A stretch of 37,752 nt of DNA, from contig CAJODC010000009.1 of the NCBI GenBank assembly GCA_905233215.1, positions 1-37,752 on the forward strand, given 5' to 3'. Below the pieces are notes generated by a model that saw only the letters and a program-made list of their open reading frames with translations, was not told the DNA's origin and did no database searches. The position numbers and the translations under genes were made by a program. Origin of the DNA: an uncultured Synergistales bacterium (GTDB lineage Bacteria > Synergistota > Synergistia > Synergistales > Aminobacteriaceae). The first letter of the stretch is position 1; each line of letters starts with the position of its first letter. Below are positions 17,905 to 24,341 of this stretch, in pieces.

Positions 17905-17947
17905 CGCCGAATAATATTAACGTATAGGAAGCAGAAATTTCACAATC

Positions 17948-18538
17948 ATGACAACAAGGACACGCCTAATCTACTCCAAGCGCAAGGGCGCATGTTTCGT
18001 CCCACACATAGCGTTGGCGCAAATGTTTTCACGTTCAGCATCAAGAGCAGGATTAACCCTCACAATGACTCAGGGCTTCTCGCCTCGTCCGAAAATCTCA
18101 TTCGCTCCCGAACTTCCTGCCGGAGTCGTGGCACTGAATGAGCCTGTCGATATGTATTTCGAGTCAGTCCCCGAAAATATCGCTCACTTGATGAATGACG
18201 CTCTCCCCGAAGGTTTCACGGTAACAAGAGCCGAAGTTATCCCGGAAAATTCGCCGTCGCTCGGAAAAGTCTGCAAGTCAGCGGAATACTTGATACGAAG
18301 CGTCAAGGGTTTGAATCTTCTTGATGACATCAAAAATTTTTGGGGAGTTTCGGTTTTGTCGGCAAAAATTTCTGACGGCTGGCTTCGTGTAATAGTTGCT
18401 GACCCTGCACAGAATCCAATCGGCGGATTGATTCGAGGTCTTGTCGGAAACGGAGTCGTCAATGGCTGGCATGAAGTCAACATCGTTAGAGCCTCGATAG
18501 GACTCTATGACTCAGAGACGGAAAGCGTTAAATTATGA
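17948..18538 (+). CDS. DUF2344 / TIGR03936 protein (radical SAM-linked), stand-alone
   Basis: 196 aa. The N-terminus TRTRLIYSKRKGACFVPHIA and the following FSRSASRAGLTLTMTQGF, then SPRPKISFAPELPAGV, are diagnostic for DUF2344, a domain often fused to or encoded next to a radical SAM protein and located upstream of rng. Here it stands alone, with no radical SAM partner in the window, directly upstream of rng with a 4-nt overlap (ATGA). Function is not established. The genomic pairing suggests a link to RNA processing or ribosome biogenesis (inference). The ribosome site is weak (AGGAAG, 16 nt from ATG). Confidence 0.88.
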   Translation: MTTRTRLIYSKRKGACFVPHIALAQMFSRSASRAGLTLTMTQGFSPRPKISFAPELPAGVVALNEPVDMYFESVPENIAHLMNDALPEGFTVTRAEVIPENSPSLGKVCKSAEYLIRSVKGLNLLDDIKNFWGVSVLSAKISDGWLRVIVADPAQNPIGGLIRGLVGNGVVNGWHEVNIVRASIGLYDSETESVKL

Positions 18539-20007
18539 CGGACGTTAAAATTATCGCTGACCTTCAGGAAATTGAACAGTCAAGAGTAGCGGTTATTGAG
18601 GACGGAAAGTTAGCCGAAATTTTCATCGAGTTCAATGACATTGACAACAGGAGCAGTATCAGAGAAGGCGATGTGTTCAAAGCGAAAGTCGAAACTCTCG
18701 TTCCTGCCATAAGCGCGGCGTTCGTGAGATTGTCATCGAAGAACGACAAGACACTGAAAGGCGCAGGCAACGCATTTATGTATACCCCTTCAAGCGTTAA
18801 GCCGGGACAGGAATTGATAGTACAGGTCGAGAAGACAGCACGCAAAAATAAAGCTCCAAGAGTAACTCCGCAGGTCTCGCTTCCGGGACGATGGCTGGTC
18901 TTAGTGCCAAACAGCAATGAAACCGGCGTGTCAAAAAGAATTGATGACTTGGCCGAACGCAAGCGTCTCAAGTCTCTAGCCGAAACATTCACGAAAGAGC
19001 TTGACACTCACGGAGTAATCATCAGGACAGCAGCGGAAGGAGTCAGCGAGGAACTTTTACGGAGGGATTTAGACTCGCTGCTTGAACTTTGGCGGAACAT
19101 TTCGGAAAAGGCCGACTCAAATTCATCTCCCTGTCTCTTGTATAGGGACATGGGGATTCTGGGACGTGTTCTACGTGATGAAGTCTGCGGAAAAGTCAGC
19201 CAGATCATCATCAATGAGCCTTGCGAATTTCAATCAGCAAAAAATTTCACCGATCGTTTTTACACCGATAAGCCCGATGTTGTTTTTTACGACAACACAA
19301 CGCCATTGTTCGATTACTTCGGAATTGAGGACGAAATCAGAAAGGCTCTTGAGCGAAAAGTCTGGCTGAAATCAGGAGCGTATTTAGTGATTGACCAGAC
19401 CGAAGCAATGACGGTCATTGACGTGAACACAGGGAAATTCACCAGTGCGCCCGACATGAGACATACTGTGCTGTCGACCAACAAAGAAGCCGCCGAAGAA
19501 ATAGCCCGTCAATTACGCTTGAGGGCAATCGGAGGAATCATCATCGTTGATTTTGTCGACATGGAACACGAAGACGACAAACACGAATTACTGAAACACT
19601 TTCAGAAACATTTGAATCACGACAGGTTGAAGGCAAAAATTTTCAGCCTGACTCAGCTTGGACTCGTTGAGCTGACACGGAAGAGAGAGCGTCCTGACTT
19701 GAGGAGCGTTTTGACTCGTAACTGTCCTGTCTGCGGTGATAACGGCTTTGTCGAACGTGAAGAAAATATTTCGCTCTCCGTGAAAAGATTCGTCAGAAAA
19801 ATAACGAAGGCTAACAATGCTGAAGCCTTCCTGATTCAGACTGACGAGGCTACAGCGTCATACATTCATGAATTTCTTGACGAGTGGGAAAAGGAATTTG
19901 GCAGAAAGATTTTTGTTGAAGGAGTGAAAAATTTTCAGCGGGGCAAATTCCGTCTTGAGTTTCAGGGAAATATAGAGACCGCAAAAAAACTAATGACAAT
20001 CAACTGA
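18535..20007 (+). CDS. rng: Ribonuclease G / E family endoribonuclease
   Basis: 490 aa, RNase G length, without the long C-terminal scaffold of RNase E. An S1-like RNA-binding domain occupies ~36-118. The DNase I-like catalytic domain holds Asp296 (VIDVNTGKF) and Asp339 (IIIVDFVDM), the two Mg2+-binding aspartates. The Zn-link cysteines are C397 and C400 (CPVCGDNG). It cleaves single-stranded AU-rich RNA, typically 5'-monophosphate-stimulated, in rRNA maturation and mRNA decay. The ATG overlaps the DUF2344 stop (ATGA), indicating translational coupling. Confidence 0.95.
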   Translation: MTDVKIIADLQEIEQSRVAVIEDGKLAEIFIEFNDIDNRSSIREGDVFKAKVETLVPAISAAFVRLSSKNDKTLKGAGNAFMYTPSSVKPGQELIVQVEKTARKNKAPRVTPQVSLPGRWLVLVPNSNETGVSKRIDDLAERKRLKSLAETFTKELDTHGVIIRTAAEGVSEELLRRDLDSLLELWRNISEKADSNSSPCLLYRDMGILGRVLRDEVCGKVSQIIINEPCEFQSAKNFTDRFYTDKPDVVFYDNTTPLFDYFGIEDEIRKALERKVWLKSGAYLVIDQTEAMTVIDVNTGKFTSAPDMRHTVLSTNKEAAEEIARQLRLRAIGGIIIVDFVDMEHEDDKHELLKHFQKHLNHDRLKAKIFSLTQLGLVELTRKRERPDLRSVLTRNCPVCGDNGFVEREENISLSVKRFVRKITKANNAEAFLIQTDEATASYIHEFLDEWEKEFGRKIFVEGVKNFQRGKFRLEFQGNIETAKKLMTIN

Positions 20008-20022
20008 CAATTCCGTTATAAT
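19993..20022 (+). promoter_or_regulatory. Sigma-70-type promoter of the binding-protein/permease fusion
   Basis: ATGACA (19993-19998) and TATAAT (20017-20022) with an 18-bp spacer, the best -35/-10 pair in the window, overlapping the rng 3' end. Start is expected near 20029, followed by GGGAGGT (20048-20054) before the GTG start at 20064. Confidence 0.65.
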
Positions 20023-20063
20023 ATCGACAATCCAATAAAATTTTCTCGGGAGGTAAAATTTCA

Positions 20064-22373
20064 GTGAAACGTTTTGCATTAGTATTACTCGCTGCACTTC
20101 TCGCGCTATCGTTGTGCGGTTCATGCTTTGCTGCTGACGGCTCGTCAAGCTGGAAGTTCGACCGCAAAATTGTCATCGTCTGTCCTTGGGGCGAAGGAGG
20201 CGGAGCAGACTCGACTCTCCGTGCGTTGATTCCTCTGCTGAAAGAGGCAACCGGTCAGTCAGTCGAAGTCGTCAACATCACGGGCGGAGGCGGTGTGAAC
20301 GGTGCATCATTCACGCGTGAACAGCCTGCTGACGGCTACACGTTCCTGCTTGGGACTCAGAGCCTTTTCGCAATGGACATTCAGGGCGCAATGCCGTTCA
20401 AGTTCAAGGACGAATTTGTACCAGTAGCAAGACTCGTCAACGCAATCAACGTCATCGCCGCTTCACACAGGGCAATGGAGGAACGAGGCTACAGCAATTT
20501 CACGGAGTTCAGAGACTTCGTGAAGAGTCACCCCTCAAGCGTGAGTGTCGGTATGCTCACAAGCACAGGCGTTGACGGAATATCAATGCGTCAGGCTCTC
20601 GAAGGTCTCAGCGTCCTTGAAGTCTCTTACCCTTCAGGAGCAGGAATGAATCTCGCTCTCAAAGAAGGCCAGATCGACATCATGATTACCGGTACTGATG
20701 AGATTTCCGACCTCATAGCAGCCGGAGACATTACGCCGCTTCTTGTTCTGGCAAAGAACCCGATGAGACGTTATCCCAACGTTCAGGCAGCAGGCGAAAT
20801 CGGTGTCAACGCATTCTTAGGGCCTGAGAGAGGAATCTTCGCCAAGAAAGGAACTCCTCAGGAAGCAATCGACGCTATGTCGAAAGCCATCGAGGAAGCA
20901 ACGAAGACTGAAGCGTGGAAAGAATTTCTTGAACGTGGCGGTTATGACGAGAGACCCGGATTCGCTTCGGCTGCTGACTATCAGAAGATCGAAGATGAAG
21001 AGTACAAATCCTTCACCGACATGTTGAAGCCCGCAAAAGCCTCCGACAAGAAAGCCGCTTCCGCACCGTCAACAAAATTAGCGATAATCGGCTTCGTTAT
21101 GGTGTTGATATTGATCATCTGCCTGATCAAGAAAATTGTCATTCCTCCTGTAGCGTTCATACTTCTTCCGACAATAGCGGCACTGGTGGCAGGATTTGAC
21201 CCTATGGCCGTCAACAAGTTCGCGGCTTCAGGCATCAGCAAAATGGTCTCAACCGTTTCGCTGTTCGTGTTCTCAATTTCTTTCTTCTCACTGATGAGCG
21301 AGCAGGGAGTTTTTGACCCTGTAGTAAACTTCCTCATCAAGAAGGCCGGAACTAATGTAACGCTTGTTCTTCTCGCAACGGCTGCTGTCGGTATCATCGG
21401 ACATCTTGACGGCTCAGGAGCAACAACATTCATCATCACGATAACGGCAATGCTCCCGATGTTCAAGAAGCTCAAAATGGACAATAGAGCGTTGATGCTT
21501 CTTGTCTGCGTTGCTATCGGAGTCATGAACGTCTGCCCTTGGGGAGGCCCTACGATAAGAGCCGCTACAGTTCTTGAGACAGACCCGAATAACCTGTGGC
21601 ACAGACTGCTTCCGGTACAGGGCGCAATGCTTGTCATAACGTTTGCAGTAGCGTTCATTTTGAGCGGCGTTCAGAAGAGAAGAATTGCAAAGCTCGGACT
21701 CACTGCTGACGATTCCGCCGAAGAATCAGCAAGTCAGGCTAAAGCGTCAACTCTTCCCACTTGGATTCGCTGGTTCAACTTCATTCTCGTCATCGCTGTC
21801 ATCTGCGCTTTGATGTTCGGAAGTTTCAACCCTGCTTACGTGTTCATGCTTGCTCTTGCTGTTTCGCTGCCTCTGAACATTAAGGTACTGAAGGAACAGA
21901 ACTCGAAACTCAAGAACTACGGTGTCGCAGCAATGGCGATGGTCGTAACTCTTTTCTCGGCAGGAATTTTCACGGGCGTTCTCTCAGGAACAGGAATGCT
22001 CAACGCTATGGCCAGCGCAGTCGTAACGATAATTCCGCCTGACTTAGGCCGTTACACTCACTTCATCGTTGCTTGCTTCGCAGTGCCTTTGATTATGTGC
22101 TTGGGTACAGACTCGTTCTACTTCGGGCTTCTTCCTGTCGTTGTGGGAATAGCGACACAGTTCGGCGTGAACCCTATGGACGTTGCCTGCGTAATGCTTG
22201 TGGCTGAGAACGTTGGAGTCATGATTTCACCGTTAAGCCCGGCCATGTATCTTGGTCTCGGACTTCTTGAGATTGAAGTCGGCGAACACATCAAGTACTC
22301 GCTTCCGTGGATCTGGGGTATCAGTCTCATCTCTATTGCTGCCTGCATAGTGCTTGGAGTTACTCCGCTGTAA
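20064..22373 (+). CDS. Fusion of a TctC/Bug-type solute-binding protein with a CitMHS-type permease
   Basis: 769 aa. Residues 1-24 are a signal peptide (cleavage after CFA). Residues ~30-320 match the periplasmic TctC/Bug fold of tripartite tricarboxylate transporters (IVCPWGEGGGADSTLRAL; NITGGGGVNGA; PADGYTFLLGT). After a Lys/Ala linker (~323-338), residues ~340-769 are a multi-TM permease with CitMHS hallmarks: GHLDGSGATTF (446-456) and CPWGGPTIRAATVL (491-504). CitMHS proteins import metal-citrate complexes with protons, normally without a binding protein, while TctC normally serves TctA/TctB. No tctA or tctB is nearby. A di- or tricarboxylate (possibly metal-complexed) is the likely substrate (inference). 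GTG start, GGGAGGT 9 nt upstream. The reading frame is continuous and a terminator follows. Confidence 0.88.
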   Translation: MKRFALVLLAALLALSLCGSCFAADGSSSWKFDRKIVIVCPWGEGGGADSTLRALIPLLKEATGQSVEVVNITGGGGVNGASFTREQPADGYTFLLGTQSLFAMDIQGAMPFKFKDEFVPVARLVNAINVIAASHRAMEERGYSNFTEFRDFVKSHPSSVSVGMLTSTGVDGISMRQALEGLSVLEVSYPSGAGMNLALKEGQIDIMITGTDEISDLIAAGDITPLLVLAKNPMRRYPNVQAAGEIGVNAFLGPERGIFAKKGTPQEAIDAMSKAIEEATKTEAWKEFLERGGYDERPGFASAADYQKIEDEEYKSFTDMLKPAKASDKKAASAPSTKLAIIGFVMVLILIICLIKKIVIPPVAFILLPTIAALVAGFDPMAVNKFAASGISKMVSTVSLFVFSISFFSLMSEQGVFDPVVNFLIKKAGTNVTLVLLATAAVGIIGHLDGSGATTFIITITAMLPMFKKLKMDNRALMLLVCVAIGVMNVCPWGGPTIRAATVLETDPNNLWHRLLPVQGAMLVITFAVAFILSGVQKRRIAKLGLTADDSAEESASQAKASTLPTWIRWFNFILVIAVICALMFGSFNPAYVFMLALAVSLPLNIKVLKEQNSKLKNYGVAAMAMVVTLFSAGIFTGVLSGTGMLNAMASAVVTIIPPDLGRYTHFIVACFAVPLIMCLGTDSFYFGLLPVVVGIATQFGVNPMDVACVMLVAENVGVMISPLSPAMYLGLGLLEIEVGEHIKYSLPWIWGISLISIAACIVLGVTPL

Positions 22374-22387
22374 ACACAAAAAATTTC

Positions 22388-22423
22388 TCTCCTCCTCTAA
22401 CGTTAAGGGGAGGAGATTTTTTT
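22388..22423. terminator. Bidirectional terminator between the transporter fusion and rlmB
   Basis: TCTCCTCCTC (22388-22397) pairs with GGGGAGGAGA (22407-22416), with a palindromic TAACGTTA in the loop, then seven T. An A-run on the left gives the minus-strand T-tract, serving the convergent rlmB. Confidence 0.85.
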
Positions 22424-23159
22424 AACCGTAGTATCTTGACCACTCAAATATTCCCAGCGCACATGCCACGCTTGCGTTTAATGAGCTTACGGCTTCCTGT
22501 TTCAGCGGAATACGTTTAAGCATGTCGCAGGACTCACTGACGAGACGAGAGAGTCCTTCGCCTTCAGCACCTATGACAAGCGCACAGCGTTCGGGTAATT
22601 TCTCGTCAAAAAGAGAATCGCCTGCTTTGCCTTCGAGTCCTACAGTCCAAAAATCTGCCGACTTGAATCGCTCTATTGTCTGTGTGATGTTTGCTACCGC
22701 TATCAACGGAAGACGCAATGACGCTCCCGCGCTCGTCTTGATGACGGTATCATTCGGGACAGCCGAACGCCTCTTAGCGTAAACAACGCAAGACGCTCCG
22801 CCAGCTTCAGCCGAACGAATGACCGCTCCGAGATTGTGAGGGTCTTCGATGTGGTCGAGAATGACGGCGAGGACTGGCGATTTTTTGTCGACTGACTTCA
22901 GGAAAGTGTCGAGGTCTAATACTTTTCCTTGAGTGAGACGGCATATAACGCCTTGATGTTTTTCACCGCCTGCAATTTTGTCGAGTGCTTCAGGTTTTAC
23001 GATCTGCCACGTAACATTTGAGGCTCTTGCTAGGTCAAGAAGTTCATCAAGGAACGGTGGACGAACGTTATCGGCAATGAGGAGCTTTGCGCAGCGTGAA
23101 GGGGATTTTTCGAGGAGGTCTAATACCGGCCTTCTTCCTCTGCAAATGTCATCAGTCAT
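22422..23159 (-). CDS. rlmB: TrmH/SpoU-family 23S rRNA 2'-O-methyltransferase (RlmB type)
   Basis: 245 aa from the ATG at 23159 (DDICRGRRPVLDLL), which is preceded by GAAGG. A longer start at 23228 exists but would reach the divergent gene's start codon, so I reject it. The N-terminal substrate-binding domain (~1-85) is followed by the SPOUT domain with its three motifs: NLGAVIRSAEAGG, VIGAEGEGLSR and SSLNASVACALGIFEWSR. These form the SAM-binding trefoil knot. The family 2'-O-methylates rRNA (Gm2251 in E. coli for RlmB); a tRNA target cannot be excluded. The promoter lies in a symmetric divergent region shared with the yqgF-like gene. Confidence 0.9.
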   Translation of the reverse strand: MTDDICRGRRPVLDLLEKSPSRCAKLLIADNVRPPFLDELLDLARASNVTWQIVKPEALDKIAGGEKHQGVICRLTQGKVLDLDTFLKSVDKKSPVLAVILDHIEDPHNLGAVIRSAEAGGASCVVYAKRRSAVPNDTVIKTSAGASLRLPLIAVANITQTIERFKSADFWTVGLEGKAGDSLFDEKLPERCALVIGAEGEGLSRLVSESCDMLKRIPLKQEAVSSLNASVACALGIFEWSRYYG

Positions 23160-23190
23160 AATTTCACAGCCTTCTATCAAAATTTTTACT

Positions 23191-23223
23191 GAGATTATAC
23201 GCTGCTGTTTTTGGTATAATCTC
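23191..23223. promoter_or_regulatory. Symmetric back-to-back promoter pair (9-bp inverted repeat) of rlmB and the yqgF-like gene
   Basis: GAGATTATA (23191-23199) and TATAATCTC (23215-23223) form a perfect 9-bp inverted repeat with a 15-bp spacer. Each arm contains a -10: minus-strand TATAAT at 23199-23194 and plus-strand TATAAT at 23215-23220, the latter extended (TGGTATAAT). The -35 position of each promoter falls on the other's -10, so only one polymerase could bind at a time. Confidence 0.6.
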
Positions 23224-23227
23224 ATCA

Positions 23228-23695
23228 ATGATTATTTTGGCATTAGATCCGGGAAGGAATAAAACTGGCTTTGCTTTTGTTGACTTTGACGGAAGGCTTT
23301 TAGCGTCAGGAATATTTCTGACTGATGAACGTGAAAAATTTTTTGACGAACTCGAATCATCATCGCCAAAATTTTTATCGTGGCTTAAAGAAGGAAGCAC
23401 TGAAAATTTCAACGAACCTGTCAGCCTCATCATCATCGGTAACGGAACAACAAGCGATGAATTTTCGTTGTACGTTCAAGAGAGAGCGTCATGCGAGATA
23501 ATTTCGGTTGACGAAAAGAACACGACACTTGAAGCTCGTGAACTTTACTGGAAAATTCACAGGCCGGGTTTAATCACGAGACTGTTGCCGGAAGGTCTTC
23601 GAGTCCCGAAAAGAACGCTTGATGATTTAGCTGCTTGGGCGGTAGCGTTAAGGGGACTGAAAAAATATAGAGATATACGGCGGAATAGGCTATAA
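23228..23695 (+). CDS. YqgF/RuvX-like RNase H-fold protein (putative pre-16S rRNA nuclease or resolvase)
   Basis: 155 aa. The first strand ALDPGRNKTGFAFVD carries the conserved Asp7. LIIIGNGTTS, VDEKNTTLEARELYW (compare 'DER.TT.EA' of YqgF) and DDLAAWAVAL supply the remaining RNase H-fold motifs. YqgF trims the 5' end of 16S rRNA; divergent members may act on other nucleic acids. It is somewhat longer and more divergent than E. coli YqgF, so the call is at family level. No ribosome site precedes the ATG, and the extended -10 TGGTATAAT ends 7 nt before it, so the mRNA is probably leaderless. It is divergent from an rRNA methyltransferase, consistent with a ribosome-biogenesis theme. Confidence 0.8.
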   Translation: MIILALDPGRNKTGFAFVDFDGRLLASGIFLTDEREKFFDELESSSPKFLSWLKEGSTENFNEPVSLIIIGNGTTSDEFSLYVQERASCEIISVDEKNTTLEARELYWKIHRPGLITRLLPEGLRVPKRTLDDLAAWAVALRGLKKYRDIRRNRL

Positions 23696-23751
23696 TATGG
23701 AGCAAATTCAAATAAACGTAATAAATTCACAGGGAGGGAGATTGTAATTCA

Positions 23752-24243
23752 ATGGCCGGTAACGACAAACTAATCGCTCTGGTAAATAGTTTTGCATCGG
23801 CTGTTCTTTCCGTAGGGCGAGAGGTAGGGCTTAATATCACCCTCAACAAAGCAAAAGTATCACCGGGTATAAAAGTCAGCAACATTTGCACGACAGCGTT
23901 AATCGGCGTAGTCGGCGCGGGTTCAAGAGGAACAATCAACATAATGCTTGACAGCAACGGCTTCAGCAACATCATCAAGGCCATGTCAGGCGGAATGATC
24001 ATGCCTCAGCTCGGCGAAGATGTCTCGATGAGCGTAATCGGTGAACTGTCCAACATGATAGGCGGACGCGCATTAGTTCAGAGCGCATTGGGTACAGTTG
24101 ATGTAACACCGCCTCAGTTGATCGTCGGGGAGAATATCAGGAACGTAACAAAAGAAGACAACGGCATGAGGAGTTTCACGCTTCCTTTTATGCTTGAGCC
24201 TTCGGGAGGATTGTATCTTGTGCTTTCCTTCAAGATTGATTGA
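23752..24243 (+). CDS. cheX: CheX-like chemotaxis protein (CheC/CheX phosphatase family)
   Basis: 163 aa, cytoplasmic. The signature of CheC/CheX/FliY phosphatases, E-x-x-N with a following Gly, is present in SVIGELSNMIGGRA. The N-terminal helix and the GTINIMLDSNGFSNIIKAM strand-helix region fit CheX, a CheY-P phosphatase that usually acts as a dimer. Some relatives act on other response regulators, so with several receivers in this window its target may not be CheY (inference). Ribosome site AGGGAGGGAG precedes the ATG. It lies 56 nt after the yqgF-like gene; a TATAAT at 23691-23696 could provide a separate promoter. Confidence 0.85.
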   Translation: MAGNDKLIALVNSFASAVLSVGREVGLNITLNKAKVSPGIKVSNICTTALIGVVGAGSRGTINIMLDSNGFSNIIKAMSGGMIMPQLGEDVSMSVIGELSNMIGGRALVQSALGTVDVTPPQLIVGENIRNVTKEDNGMRSFTLPFMLEPSGGLYLVLSFKID

Positions 24244-24245
24244 CC

Positions 24246-24254
24246 TGCTATAAT
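24246..24254 (+). promoter_or_regulatory. Extended -10 promoter upstream of the leader ORF and patatin gene
   Basis: TGC-TATAAT at 24246-24254 starts two bases after the cheX stop codon and is a perfect extended -10. Transcription would start near 24261, upstream of a short ORF and of a terminator-like hairpin. Confidence 0.55.
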
Positions 24255-24278
24255 CTCGCATTGCACAGAGGAATTTTA

Positions 24279-24341
24279 ATGACGGTTCTGGTCGGAATGG
24301 GCCGGAACCGTTTTTCACAGTTTAGGGAGATGAGTTATTGA
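24279..24341 (+). CDS. Possible 20-codon leader peptide upstream of the patatin autotransporter
   Basis: ATG at 24279 is preceded by GAGGA (24268-24272). The 20-codon ORF (MTVLVGMGRNRFSQFREMSY) ends in a TGA that overlaps the ATG of the patatin gene (TGATG). Most of the ORF lies in and around a stable hairpin with a T-run (24282-24315), so ribosome position on it would affect hairpin formation. This could be attenuation plus translational coupling, or chance on top of the cheX terminator. Confidence 0.35.
   Translation: MTVLVGMGRNRFSQFREMSY
24282..24315 (+). terminator. Intrinsic terminator or attenuator between cheX and the patatin gene
   Basis: ACGGTTCTGG (24282-24291) pairs with CCGGAACCGT (24302-24311), one T-G wobble, 10-nt loop, followed by TTTTT. 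It can end cheX transcripts; because the extended -10 at 24246 lies before it, it would also control the patatin gene. Confidence 0.75.

Noticed and set aside
20981-21658. 225-codon minus-strand ORF inside the transporter fusion
   Set aside because: It lies wholly antisense to a strongly supported gene; its composition reflects the complementary codons of membrane segments.
22422-23228. Longer 268-codon start for the RlmB-type methyltransferase
   Set aside because: The extra 23 residues overlap the promoter region and reach the divergent start codon; the ATG at 23159 has a ribosome site and fits the family N-terminus.
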